Shown one piece after another: positions 11,130 through 22,665 of a DNA stretch of 64,000 nucleotides. Position numbers and translations under genes: made by a program. Every line of letters begins with the position of its first letter. Position 1 is the first letter of the stretch. The notes under the pieces were generated by a model. It was not told the origin of the DNA and ran no database searches. It saw nothing but the letters and a program-made list of their open reading frames with translations. The DNA lies in contig BSBN01000047.1 of the NCBI GenBank assembly GCA_027924645.1, forward strand, positions 7,006,001-7,070,000, read 5' to 3'. This DNA comes from Cunninghamia lanceolata. Lineage: Eukaryota > Streptophyta > Pinopsida > Cupressales > Cupressaceae.

Positions 11130-12150
11130 AAATTTTCTAAGGCATGAAAAGTTGGGCTCCCCTAGCCTCCAGCGGCACCTGGTTTTTTGTGCCTTAGCCA
11201 ATTTTTGGAAAATTTCAACTTTTTCAAATTTTTCATTTGCGTGCGTGTTCTGGTGACTGAAGACCCATGTTTGGATGTGGATTTCTGCCTATTAGAGCAA
11301 AACTGAGTCTAATGATCAGGCAAATAGGCAAGTCTAATGAAAACTAAAGTGATTGTACCCTCTGTCTTCCTCGAAAAATGTGCCAAACTTATTTCTTGTG
11401 AATCTGATGGGGCTGATGGAGGAGGTTTTGTGGTTTTTCAAAAAAACTGAAAAATATTGTAAGGCATGGAAAAGTGGGCGCTCCAGACCTCTTAGGGCAC
11501 CTCAGAATTTGTGCCTTAGAAAATTTTTGTATTTTCAATTTTTCATTACATTCCTTGATTTCCGTGCCAACAAGCCCTGTTTGATCATCGTTTTCTATTG
11601 TCCGGAGTATCGCTGAGCCAAGACAAGAGGTGATCTGAGCTGTCTAAACATACCTGAGATGAAATCCCAGTTTTCATCAGCTATTGATTGAGTTTGACTG
11701 AGTTTGACCACCCGAAAATGGGCTCATCGAGATTTGTTACGTTTCTCGAAAAACGCGTAAAAAATTCCAAGGCATGAAAAGTCAGGCCCCCAGCTTCCAA
11801 GGGTCCTAGAATTTTGTGCCTTAGCCAAATTTATGATTTCCAACCTCTGTAATTTGCTCCGTTTTGCATGCCGACAGCTGCTTCCTGTCGCTGATTTTGA
11901 GGTTTTACCAGTCAACTGCCACTGGATGAGGGATTTACTGGATAGCCTAGGTACATCTGACATGGATTCCAACTTTTTAGGGCCTATTGACCAAAATGAC
12001 AGCGTTTCTCCTCCCCGGAACTGATCGACAGAAGCATTTCTAGCATTTTCTTAAAAAAAGCGAAAAAAATCTGAGGCATGAAAAGTTGGGTGCCCCTAGC
12101 CTCCAGGGGCGCTTGGATTTTTGTGCCTTAGTCAAATTTTAAGACTTTTA
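11130..12150 (-). repeat. Four ~305-bp tandem monomers in repeat A
   Basis: The landmark GGCATG-AAAA-GT followed by a GC-rich inverted repeat and GTGCCTTAG recurs at about 11145, 11460, 11770 and 12073 (spacings 315, 310, 303). Each monomer also carries a TTTTCGAGAAA-like stretch upstream. The GC-rich part can fold; the 12090 copy has GCCCCT…AGGGGC arms. Copy B has three such monomers. They lie between the element start and the TATA box, where enhancer-like subrepeats of LTR U3 regions usually sit. Confidence 0.75.
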
Positions 12151-12512
12151 ACTTTTCTTCCTCATTCCGGATCCATCCTGCTCTGTTTCCCTTGCTTCGT
12201 CAAATAGACGACTGCTCGTCAGTTCTGCGTTAGCTGAACAGCGTGGAAGACTTGAAACTGATCTCTGGCAGATGAACTTCCTCAATTGATGACTCCCGAG
12301 CTCGTGCTTCGCCTTCTGAATAAGCAGAATTGACCCAATAGAGAAAATTTAATCTTTCACAGATTCCATCTAGACCACCTTGATCGTGAAGCAAAATCGG
12401 CCAATCAAAATCAAACACGACACTTGAATCAGAGATTCTATTTTTAGAAAATTTTGCCAACATCTGTATCTCAAGAAACCCACAAACTAATTTGACGTCT
12501 ATTTTTAGAAAC

Positions 12513-12544
12513 TTTCTAAAAATAGAAATTTCTATTTTTAGAAA
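12513..12544. repeat. 32-bp perfect palindrome
   Basis: TTTCTAAAAATAG joined to its own reverse complement around a central GAAATTTC gives an exact 32-bp palindrome. The half-site TTTCTAAAAATAGA recurs singly at about 12440 and 12500 and several times in repeat B (22355-22590). Confidence 0.9.
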
Positions 12545-12622
12545 TTTTGACTTTTTGATGAAAAATTTTCTAGACTTTCTCAAAATGCCTTAACGAAGCA
12601 AAAATTTTGATTGGGTACAACA

Positions 12623-13689
12623 TGGTCAACATCAAGAACATCGAGAAATACAGAACAACATCCAGATGACCCAACTACATCCAAACCTTACATCTCATAT
12701 CCAATTGAATAGAACCCAACCAGATATATCTTGTTATCTTGCACAACCAACCTGTTGACTTCCAGAAGCCACAAAGTCAGTTTCCTACCACCATGTTCTA
12801 CCGATAAAAAGGAAATCAGGAACAGAGCACAATCAAAATGTCAAAAGGGTGCTGAAGCAAAATCAAAATATAAACACTTTTAACGTGTTGTACAAAATTC
12901 ATCACTTGGGACATTTCTTTTATATCCCTATCCTGAAACATGTTTCTTTTGCATGAAGACATCTATTCGAGGCAATCGCCATTACTACAGGACTCAATGA
13001 TTTACAAGTAGCTGAAACAATGTCCAAGTTTAATGCGCCAGTACCAAAGGTAGATGAAGAAGATGAAACAATGTATGCAGGGACCCCAGACAAACAAATT
13101 TCCTGGGGACACATTTCACAAAAGGGCCTCCTGCATTAAAATCTTGTACCTAAGAGCATGGGTGATCGTCCTAAAGGACTTGCAAGGCATGGGCGACACT
13201 CCAGATCCAGACTTTCTCTGGCAGGTGACATGGGCCGAAATTTATTGCAATATGGGTAGTCTGCAAAATGCGTTTACTGGATTTTCTCATGCCCAAAGCT
13301 GCACAGTGAAAATGAAAGTATTATAAGCATGTAATTGAGATATTTGAAAGGGTTAGTTATTTTCCTGGGTTATCACATGGGCAGAGGCTCTTAGTTGCAT
13401 TTCAAGACCTTGTAAAGATTTGCAAGGACTAAGTGAATTTGATGGACTGTGCTCTTTTTTGAACCTCTAACGTCTTCACTTGTTGTCCACTTATGAATGT
13501 AAAGATTACTTTGTGTTTGTTCCTTCTGCATCTAATTCTTCTTCTCTTTGTAATGGCTTTTAGCCTTCCTGGTCAATAAGCTATGATATTTTACTTGTCT
13601 TGACATCCTTGCTCTATGCTCATTTAGTGTCTGCATACTTGTGTTGTGAATGAATGTTCCTTCTACATCGCGGTCTTTTGACAAAGGTG
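12623..13689. other. Unassigned segment
   Basis: About 1.07 kb between repeat A and the next copia relic. A 90-codon open stretch at 13054-13326 has no recognisable motif, and I do not call it a gene. The rest is ordinary AT-rich sequence without visible repeats. Confidence 0.4.
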
Positions 13690-15373
13690 AAAATAATCCT
13701 AAGACGTTTGGTATTTAGATTTAGGTCATTCTAACCACATGTCAGGAAATAATGAGCTTTTGTCTACAATGGATGAAAATTTCCAATCCAAAATTAATCT
13801 TCGTGATGACAAGTCCTTGGAGGTTGCAACAAAAGGAGCTATGGAGGTGAATACCAAAGAAGGTTTAAGAAATGTGTGAATGATATTTATTACACTCCAC
13901 AATTAAAGCATAATTTATTGTGTTGGACAATTATGTGAAAAGAACTACAAAGTGGTGTTCAATAATAAGCAATGTATCATCTATGACAAGAATCAAGGCA
14001 ATATGACATGTGAAGACAAACGCTACTAACATCAAAAGAATTCGTTGATGCTACGCCTAAGTTAGAAGAGCACAAGAAAGTTTGTGAAGGATGTGCTAAG
14101 GCAAACATGCATGAGAGAAATTTTCAAAAGGAAGTGCATGGAGGGCCCATTATCCACTTCAACTAGTTCATTCCCATAGTTGTGGTCCTATGCAAACAAA
14201 AAGTTTGGGTAAGTCATCATATTTCACTACTTTTATTGATGATTATTCATGAAAGTGTTTGCTTTATTTTTTGAAGCACAAAGATGAGCCCTTTGATAAA
14301 TTCAAAAGCTTTAAAACCATTATGGAGAATCAAAGTGGTTGCAAAATAAAGTGTTTAAAGACTGATCATGGAGGAAAATTTTGATCTAGAGCTTTTATGG
14401 ACTATTGTAATATGAACGGCACCAAAAGACAACCCACCACTGCTTACACACCTCAACAGAATGGTGTAGCTCAAACGAAGAACTGTACAATAGTTGAAAT
14501 GACTCGAAGTGTGTTACAAACAAAAGTATTGAGTAACTCTTTTTTGAGATGTAGTTGCCACAACAATGTATATTCTCCATCAGAGTCCCACTAGTGCACT
14601 TGACAGGATGACTCCTGATGAAACCTCGTATGAGAAAAAGCCTAATGTTAAATCATTTCAAAGTTTTTTGTTGTTTAGCTTATGTTCATGTTGCTGATCA
14701 AAAGAGCTAGAAGTTCGATCCAAAGAGTGAATCGTGCATTTTGTTGGGTTCAGTGAAAAAAGCAAGGCTTATAGATTGTATAATCCTTCTCACTAACAAC
14801 AGTATTGTGTCAAGACATGTGATTTTTGATAAAGGGGCGGTGTATGGTCATCAAAAAGATCCTGTTGAGAAGCCCAAATCTATTCATAATGCTGGTAATA
14901 TTGATGATTTTGTTAATGAGCAGCCCACTAATATTTCAGTTCCAAGTACTACAAATGCACAAGGTAGTCTCACATCTACTACAACTCGACCAATTAGCCT
15001 TGTATCTAGTTCTTCAATTCCAAGTGCAAGTCCAAATTCAAGTCCAAGTTCCACAAGGAAAGTAAGAAGCCTAAGTGATATTTTTCAGAGGTATACAAGA
15101 CAAACACATGAAGACATTTCGCTAGGTGAGACCATAAATTTTGCTTTACATGAACAAGTTGATTTTGAATCATCGAAGTTTACAAAGATTCCACATAACA
15201 AGAAAAAGATTGGTACTAAGTGGGTCTACAAGACTAGGTACAACAGTGATGGTAGTGTTGAAAGACACAAGACACAGTTAGTTGCAAAAGGTTTCACACA
15301 AAATGATTCTAAATGGGAAGATAGTTTCAATGACCAGCAACCCACATCTGTTAATCTTGTGAGTCCACCGTGA
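13690..15373 (+). pseudogene. Ty1/copia protease-integrase-RT relic
   Basis: The plus-strand reading starts with a protease-like segment GHSNHMSGN (the catalytic DSG position now reads LDLG). A pre-integrase region follows, with YYTPQLKHNLL and VCEGCAKANMHERNF. The integrase core has many stops; TPQQNGVAQT near 14450 is the conserved segment carrying the catalytic Glu, here changed to Gln. A long Ser/Pro/Thr-rich linker (14900-15060) leads to the RT start, KKIGTKWVYKTRYNSDGSV with LVAKGFTQ, at about 15190-15300. The sequence then ends; palm YVDD, RNase H and 3' LTR are absent. The longest open part is 14741-15373 (210 codons). It could be the continuation of the gag at 34-6470. Confidence 0.82.
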
Positions 15374-15736
15374 ATCATAACTCAGAGCCTTTTGTTCCTG
15401 TACCAATTGCTTTCACAATGATCCAAAAGTAAGATGAATAATAACTAGAAAAGTAGCCTGTTGTTCACATCTTTGTATTTATTTTTGCAGCAGGAGTGAC
15501 ATCAGCATCCTTGATCTTGTTTTAAGAACGCACGTTATAATCATAGTTTCTAATTATACCTGTACAAGCTAATTTAAAAGGACTTTTGATTTAGATGAAC
15601 TTCAAATTTTAAAATATTTTTCAGCAAAAATAAATTGATAGGAGCTGAGCCTATTTAGAGGTATTGCATAGAAACAAATATATAATTTTATATCGTATTT
15701 TTCCAATGAACCGCTTTTAATTATTTTCTTTCTTAT
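15374..15736. other. Unassigned AT-rich segment
   Basis: Nothing recognised between the copia relic and the RecQ-like pseudogene. Confidence 0.5.
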
Positions 15737-16740
15737 TCAGCATCCCATACTTGCTACATTGGTTATCATACATTCCATTGCATTCTTACAGTGATTCCTC
15801 AAAATCACACCAAGAAAAAATATTAGCCGCACGACCACAACTTTTCTTCGACCAATTGCATAAATAATTTGCAAACCAGCTTGCTCATAGAAGAACATCC
15901 AACTCTGTCCATAAATATCAGAGCGACTAATAATAGCGAACAACGTAATAGGGCCATAAACCACTTTGATTACATTTTTCATGTTTTGACATAAACCACT
16001 TACTCCTCAAGATCTTTTCATGTCCCATACAAAACCTTAATCTCTTCCACTCTTTTCAACAGCCTTAGCTTTCGACTGTTGTACTTATTATAATTCTTTT
16101 CAATAGCCTTAACATCAAACACTGTCCAGAAAGATCAGAGTGAGTAAGAATAGCAAACAACATAATACGGCCATATATCACTTTAATTAGGCTCTACTTA
16201 AACATCATCCACTTCAATGGTCAAACAGTCAATAGTAATTTTACACCTCATCCACAACAAAAAAAAATTGTAAATATTTGTCCTATTTTTATTGGCCAAT
16301 ATTGATTTTTGACTGTTGATATGAATGAAGTTTTAAAACAGCCCTTTAATTACATTTTTCATGTTTTGACATAGACCAATTACTCAAGATTTTTCCATGT
16401 CACATACAAAACCTTAATCTCCTCCACTCTTTTCAACAGCCTTCTCTTTCGAGGTTGTAGTTATTAACATTCTTGCTGGAATTCCTAAAGCAACTACTTC
16501 CATCACCTGATAATATTTAAGAGAAGGCAAGGGACTGCGAACAAAATAAGTCCCAGAACGAGGGAATACATGACGTTGGTAGAGGAGACTCTTTCCTCCG
16601 CCTCCAACCATTACCACAATAACATCTTTTCCATTCATGACAGCGCTTATGATCTCTCACTCATTATACGATATGTAGGAATGCTAAATACATTCATTGG
16701 AAAAATGATTGGCCTGATCGTCCCACTACGAAGCTGTGTT
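15737..16740 (-). pseudogene. RecQ-like DNA helicase fragments
   Basis: Two separated minus-strand blocks resemble plant RecQ-like helicases. Block 1 (16740-16414): WDDQANHF, EIISAVMNGKDVIVVM, then GGGGKSLLYQ (Walker A, motif I), VRSPLPSLKYYQVMEVVALG (motif Ia region) and ITTTSKEKAVEKSGGD. Block 2 (15982-15737): SDIYGQSWMFFYEQAGLQ, then after a frameshift ESL…ECNGMYDNQ, matching the RecQ-Ct zinc-binding segment ending FGE-L-CNGMCDNC. The DEAH box and motifs II-VI are missing between them. A ~100-bp piece of block 1 (16359-16458) is duplicated at 15980-16083, and a piece of block 2 (15895-15965) at about 16120-16190. Frameshifts and stops make it a dead gene fragment. The closest family by memory is RECQL2-type. 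Confidence 0.6.
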
Positions 16741-16975
16741 TAATGGGCAGGTCGTTTAAGAAATTTAGGAATTTCCACTGCCAAGATTCTTGATTGCAAG
16801 AACCTATGATCACCTTGTTCCTAAGGTAACAGCTTACCAATCGAATCCATATCACCTCATCCACGTCCAAACAGCCCACTCTCACAATTCTCAAAACCTT
16901 TTTCATGATTTTTATTGCGTTTGGTCATTGCAAATACAAATGATCTGAGGAATGTTTAAAATGTAGTTTGGCATT

Positions 16976-17215
16976 ACATCAAAACTTGCAAGTGTCAGTG
17001 AACTTTCCAAACCAGCACCCAGAGGTGTGGCGGTTAGTCCAACACACCCCTCCAACGCAACTTGGTGGAATTGAACATGGGTTGAGACTCCAATACCATA
17101 TGTCCTTTGCAGTTACACCAAAACTTGTAAGTGTTAGTGAACTTTCCAAACTAGCACCTTCACCTAGACCCAGAGTGATGATTAGTCCACAAGATCAATT
17201 CCAAGAGGTGTGGCA
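16976..17215. repeat. Diverged direct duplication
   Basis: A segment starting acatcaaaacttgcaagtg (16976) recurs at about 17115 with substitutions, about 140 bp apart, and GAGGTGTGGC recurs at 17025 and 17206. The 98-codon open stretch over this region is a by-product of the duplication and is not called a gene. Confidence 0.6.
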
Positions 17216-17269
17216 GTTATTCCAACATAAAATACCCCTTTTATTATATAGATCTAACTTTTAGTTTGT

Positions 17270-18115
17270 AATACAAACTTGAAGTGGTTAAGGGGTGGAA
17301 TTGGGGTATTCAATATGAAGTTATAAAACCACATACTTTAAAATGAAACTCAGCGACAACATATCTAATGGATAGAGCTTATTGAACTTATAATTTGAAA
17401 TTTGACTTCAAGTGAGAATTGCTTTTTTTTTTTTTTTCTTTTTCGGAACTTAGACCAATCATGCTTTTATTAATATAAGAAGGGCTTTGCAGGCATTATT
17501 TTACATTACATTCTTTCAAAATAAAGTGGAACTTGTTTAGAAAATGAACTGGAACTATTTTAGAATTGGGAGCTTGACCTTTCTTGTTCGAATACATTTA
17601 ATTACTACATTCAAGTTTGTCCTCTGCATGAAGTAAATGAAGAAATTTTGTGGTGTTCACTTCCTCGGCTAAGATACAAGATCCATCCATAATATTCAAA
17701 GCCCTGTAATTTCCTTATATGACAAACGAGGCATGTGTCAAAATGCATACTTCTTTGTTGGAAAAAACAACACTTGTTCCATCTGCATTAAAACAATTAA
17801 AGTGTACTCTGTGGATAGTAGACGCTTATCAATTTTAATTCTTCAACTAGACCATGGCAGAGAGCTATGGATGATAGTTGTGGATGTTCACACTGCTTAA
17901 CAATCACTGGTTATGCTCAGCCGACTTTTTCAAGGATGATAGTTATGGCTGTTAGCTTGATTAAACATTCACCAGTTTGAATTTTAAACTCACGACTTGC
18001 TACTCTCAAACAAAGACTGCTTACCAGTCTCCCAATCACCTTATTCATGTTGGATAAATGATGCCCCACTATTTGATAGACCCTTTTTTTTGGCTGCTCG
18101 CAGGGCACTCCTTAT
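17270..18115. other. Unassigned AT-rich segment with a poly-T run
   Basis: The only notable feature is a T-rich run at about 17422-17445, followed by CGGAAC and an AT-rich tail. It could be the poly(A) end of a minus-strand retroposon, but no LINE or SINE body is visible. Confidence 0.35.
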
Positions 18116-18767
18116 TTGACTGATATGAGCCAGTTTCGAAGAATCAATTCCTTATCTATTTTGGGCTGGAAGGCAGGGCGATATCTGTCTGAAGGAATGG
18201 AGTTTTATTTACTTGTGTCAGTTGTTAAATGTGTCGAGGAGTCGGGACGGTTTGCATTCCAATTTGGGAAGGCGCCAGGGATGGCAACCGACCACCAACG
18301 CCTTGAAGGAGGGCTCTCAAGACATTTATTAAAGAAGCCAGCGGCAGATTCAACGCCAAGTATATACATTTGCGTTTAGGGAAGAGGAGTGGGAATTCCT
18401 ATGTGAAGGGTAACAGAATCGGATCATTTTCGTGGCAAAAGAAAAGGGAGTTTTACAAGGGCGACAGAGTTGGCGCGTGGGGTGCAGAGCAAGGAGATGA
18501 AAATGTGAGGAGGAAAGAGGGTAGTTTAGTATTATTTGTTGTGTAGTTTCAATAAGTTGTGTATGCACCGTTGTGTGCTGATATATGTAAGAAAACATGC
18601 TTGTTTGGGTTGTGGCTATAGGATGAGTCGGGTACTTTTATGTTTTGTATATCTGTGAATGTAATAAGAGCTATATGATTGATAGAAAATCAATGAAGTT
18701 TTATTATGTTGTTTATGTTGTGTAGTGCAACAGTTTTGTTTTGATTTAGCTTAGTTCTGATACTAAT
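18116..18767. other. Unassigned segment left of the TRIM
   Basis: An 87-codon open stretch (18116-18379, plus) has no recognisable motif. The last bases before 18768 read, on the minus strand, ATTAGTATCAGAAC, a decayed primer-binding site, so some of this stretch may be internal sequence of a further TRIM unit or another LTR element. Confidence 0.35.
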
Positions 18768-18787
18768 TGTTGAGCTGCTGTTCATAT

Positions 18788-18859
18788 CAACCAACTAGAA
18801 CTTAAACTTAGGACCTTCTATTGCTGCTAGAGTGCTCTATCAACTGAGCTACTGACCCC
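18788..18859 (-). repeat. tRNA-like sequence in TRIM LTR (copy 1)
   Basis: The minus strand reads GGGGTCAGTAGCTCAGTTGA…, with D-stem GCTC/GAGC and an A-box-like TAGCTCAGTTG, then a B-box-like AAGTTTAAGTTCT. The acceptor stem is largely lost compared with the copy at 59380, so this is a relic, not a tRNA gene. Confidence 0.6.
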
Positions 18860-19134
18860 TTGTGGCTGGCCAATCCATTGTCGGTCCAGGTGTGACTTAT
18901 TTCCAACAACCCCGTAAGCCACACTGTAAGTGCTCGGAGCTTCTACCCTGGTTGGTGCGGCTTACTTCCAACACCCCCCATAAGCCACAATGTAGGTGCT
19001 TGGAGCTTCTAACCTGGCTCTAGAGCTTCTAGCCTGGTTGGTGCGGCTTACTTCCAACACCCCCCATAAGCCGCAATAAAGGTGTTTGGAGCTTCTAACC
19101 TGGGTCTAATACCAATTGTTGAGCTACTGCTCAT

Positions 19135-19209
19135 ATCGACTAGTTAGGACTCAAACCTAGGACCTTCCATTTGTTGCTAGAGTGATCAACCAACTAAGCT
19201 ACTGGCCCC
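19135..19209 (-). repeat. tRNA-like sequence in TRIM LTR (copy 2)
   Basis: The minus strand starts GGGGCCAGTAGCTTAGTTGG and ends in a B-box-like GGTTTGAGTCC. It is the same position in the LTR as copies 1 and 3. The D-stem is weakened (GCTT with GATC). Confidence 0.6.
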
Positions 19210-19246
19210 TCGTCCATCGTCTGTTGGATGTGGCTTGTTTCCAACA

Positions 19247-22200
19247 AAATGTGCTGACATCTTTTGTGTTAATGTTATCATCATCATTTAAAATAAAATG
19301 TATTTCTTTTGCACAAAATGAGGTTGACACCTTCAATTCATCTATAATGTTTTAATAACCTATTTATTTTACATAGAAAAAAATACTATTATTTATTAAA
19401 CAGATAAACTTTAAATAGGTATTTATAATTTATTTTATAAAATGAATCCTAAACACATATTAGATATGTCAAGTTATTGGAAGATAATTAGAATCCTATA
19501 ATATGGAGTAATGATCCATATCTGTGATGCAATGAGTTATCCGAGAAAGTTATCCATGTGCACGGTACATATGCCACGAGTTGCAGCACTAGATAGCCAG
19601 TTAGGACACTGATGTTTGATTTTTTTAATGCCTCGTTTGTTACGAATATTGAGACCTAGATTCAGGTCCTTCACATTTCCAAATTAAAAAACGGGGAAGG
19701 ACGATACTTTATGTTTGCAAAATCTACGAGGATTATTTTTGCTTCAAGATTTTTTTATTTTTTACCTGGATTAATTGATAAGGTATTTTAATGGGGATCT
19801 CTCCTTTGAATTGTGACGGTTTGTTTATAGGACCTCATTCCATACAATTTATTTGTCCCGACACTACTTTATTTAATTGTCTACTAGAGGGGGATACAGC
19901 TGCAATTACAATCTCCTTTTCACGTCACCTTCCACAGGGCATTCTCCTTATCACTCCACTCTCGTCCAACGTCACCTATAGGCTTACAACATACAGTTTC
20001 AACTATAACAAGACTATGATTTCAGTACACTATTCCAACAATATGACATTCTTAGAGAGATTTGAACCTTAATCTCCACCATGAAATCCAAGTAATCCTA
20101 TCACTTGATCACACCTCCATTAAAATTTTCACACCAAAATTTTATTTGACCATTCTCAAAATATTTTCAAATAAAACATCAAAAAAGAAGGTGAAGCAAA
20201 AAGCGATAAGATTTGGGTTCAAGTTTTAAGGTTGCAAAGAATGATGATATACAAGGTAGCAAGAACATGCAATATTTGAATGTGGACATTATGGAAGAGT
20301 AAAAGTCAGTCAGTAAATCTCACAAAATGTTTGTCGTGGTTTACTATCACTAGCCCTTCAAAGTAAAGCATGTGTTAGAAAAAATATGCAGTACAGAATT
20401 GAAATAACAGTAAAATAACAATAAAACATACAAAAAGACAACACAGACGTAATGGAAAACCTGGTAATACGCCAGAAAAAAAACAAGGAGCAAAAATCTC
20501 TCAAATTTATTCTCAGAAGAAAATTCATTGTTACAAAAATCTTATGCATTCAAGCTTGACTAACTTAAATAACCATGAAAAAATACATGCATAAAATAAA
20601 TCCTTTCGGAAGAAAGATTTCCATACATAAAAACGTGAGTGATACTTGTACATGAAATTCTACATGGTGTACACTGTTGAAATAACAAAACCCACAATGA
20701 TCTTCAATCCAACAGTGCAGTTTGACTTTTCAGAGCAGATACAAAATACCGGCATCCCCCACCACATACTCACCATAAACAAAAGTCCAAGTAACGTCTT
20801 CCATTTCTAACTCACTAAACACCATTCCCCATTGCGCGCTCCAAATTATCTTCAACTCACTCATTATTCTTCTAGTACAGATGTCAACCGCTCATTTGTC
20901 CATCACAATCCATTTTATTCAAGATAAGGAATATTTGACCGAGACATCCTGTCATCCACACACTCTGGTTTCCGTGAGTTTCCTCTGATGCTGTTCAGTT
21001 GTCTTATTCACGTCGTTGTCCTACTTTCGCGGACATGCTATGATTTGGAAGCGAGATTCTCGCTGAGCAAATAATGAGTGCCACGATTACTCAAGGTCAT
21101 GCTTTTGTCCACCATATCATATCCGAGGCTTAAATTTCATGGTCATATGGTTGTACCACATTTTTAACAATTTTTTTTAAGGACCATATCACATGAAAGA
21201 AGAGATTTGAGATAAGTTGTCATTCATATATTTACTTTTAAATTGTATATGATTTTATTTATAATAAGATCTATCTTAGTGCTTGAAAGGTAATTTTAAA
21301 TGGATAACCACCATAAATAATTTGATTGACATGTAAGGTCCATCATCAAATTTAGGTCCAGATTACAGCCTTCTTTCTAACTAACTAAATTCATGTTGGA
21401 TTAATCTTCTGCTCTCCGTGCTTGAAAGGTAATTTCAAATGGATAACCACCATAAATAATTTGCTTGACAAGCAGGTTCCCATCCTTCTTTCTAACTATC
21501 TGCAATTCATGTTGGACTAATCTTCCGCTCTTCATCACATTTGCCCCCCTACTCTCCATCTTTCATTCTCAAATTCTATGTTCCCAATCAATGTAGGTGG
21601 AACAATTTGGCAAGGCTAAGTGCCATACTAGATCTACCTATCGGCATGCCTAAGACATCTATTTTACAAGCTTTTACCCAACATACAGTCAACACTTTTA
21701 GCCGCAATTTTCAAAGATACTTTCCCAATACTTAGAATATTTTGAAGAGTGCTTTTTCAACACACAATTATGTAAACCTCCATGATTCGAACCCATGACG
21801 TATTTTATTAGTGCACACATCAATCAACTGTGTTGCATGGCAAATGATGCTTCCGACTATAGTGACTCACATTTATGAGACTCGTCGTTCCATAATAAAT
21901 AGGCCCAGTTGATGCTAATTCATGATGAATGGTACATTTAGTATGAAACGCTCATTTTAATGATGCAATCGTATGTTAGAGGCATGCCCATACATACATC
22001 TAACTCGGAGCATATTTTTCACCGAACAATTTAATAGCTTACCATCATCGACAGAACAAGCAAATGCTCATTGCTCCTAGTTGAATGGGTTTGCACTCCT
22101 CAAACGAAACCCCATCTTTCCAAATCAAGATTGCCACATTGCTCCCCACCCAAGCCAACTCTTATTTCTATCTTATTTCCAATTTTATCTGACTTAACGT

Positions 22201-22267
22201 TTTTATATGTGTTAAACTATAAAAATTGGTTAAATCAACCCTAGATGCACTATGCATTTGAACATTG
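19247..22267. other. AT-rich segment without recognised genes
   Basis: About 3 kb. Open stretches at 19791-20072 (plus) and 20358-20549 (minus) show no motif or composition suggesting a gene. The only structure noted is the tandem duplication at 21288-21535. Confidence 0.5.
21288..21535. repeat. Tandem duplication, ~130-bp unit
   Basis: The unit beginning GTGCTTGAAAGGTAATTT and ending near TTAATCTTCTGCTCTCC recurs directly behind itself (first unit from 21288, second from about 21418), with scattered differences. Confidence 0.8.
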
Positions 22268-22351
22268 TGTTGTACCTAATTAAAATTTTTGCTTCATTAA
22301 GGCATTTTGAACAAGTGTAGAAAATTTTTCGTCAAAAAGTCAAAAAAGCAA

Positions 22352-22665
22352 AATTTCTAAAAATAGACGACAAATTAGATTTTCTAGGTTTCTTCAGATA
22401 TGGATGCTGGCAAAAGTTTCTAAAAATATAATCTCCGACTCAAGTGTCGCGCTTGATTCTCATTCGTCAATTTTGCTTCACGATCAGCGTGGTCCAGACT
22501 TCTATTTTTAGAAATTTCTAAAAATAGACGTCAAATTAGATTTTCTGGGTTTCTTGAGATATGGATGCTGGCAAAAGTTTCTAAAAATAGAATCTCCGAC
22601 TCAGGTGTCGCACTTGATTCTCATTGGTCAATTTTGCTTCACGATCAGCGTAGTCTAGACGGAAT
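22352..22665 (+). repeat. ~155-bp tandem duplication at start of repeat B
   Basis: The segment from AAATAGACGACAAATTAGATTTTC through TTTTGCTTCACGATCAGCGT occurs twice, from about 22361 and about 22519, about 95% identical by eye. Repeat A has a single copy. The copies are separated by TTCTATTTTTAGAAATTTC, part of the palindrome seen at 12513. Confidence 0.85.

Larger units (their letters stand above)
7566..12622 (-). mobile_element. Repeat copy A (unclassified, ORF Y family)
   Basis: Minus-strand copy of a repeat also present at 22268-35128. The upstream boundary is sharp: both copies start at TGTTGTACC with unrelated flanks (A at 12622, B at 22268), suggesting a mobile-element terminus of LTR type. 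The order is: palindrome-rich start, ~305-bp tandem monomers, TATA box, leader, ORF Y. Homology to B stops at about 7566 inside the ORF, so A is truncated at its 3' side. No PBS, second LTR, polyprotein or transposase was found. The class is therefore open: a large retrotransposon derivative or a duplicated gene-like unit are both possible. Confidence 0.6.
18768..19246 (-). mobile_element. TRIM-like miniature LTR element
   Basis: A 479-bp minus-strand element. The right (5') LTR is 19117-19246 and the left (3') LTR is 18768-18908; both begin TGTTGGA and end CTCAACA on the minus strand. The internal region starts ATTGGTATTAGACCC (a slightly decayed initiator-Met PBS). It contains two copies of a ~110-bp unit that repeat the junction TTATGGGGGGTGTTGGAAGTAAG, that is, PPT plus LTR start. 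It ends at CTTACGGGGT before the 3' LTR. There is no coding capacity. Each LTR holds a tRNA-like sequence. No clean target duplication is visible, and a PBS-like sequence left of 18768 hints at a longer tandem array. Confidence 0.7.

Noticed and set aside
13054..13326. A 90-codon plus-strand gene
   Set aside because: No recognisable domain, no promoter or splice context, and overlapping open frames on the other strand.
17422..17445. LINE or SINE 3' poly(A) tail on the minus strand
   Set aside because: Only the T-rich run is present; no LINE reverse transcriptase or SINE body could be read beside it.
18116..18379. A small plus-strand gene of 87 codons
   Set aside because: No motif, no supporting signal, and it lies next to decayed LTR-element sequence.
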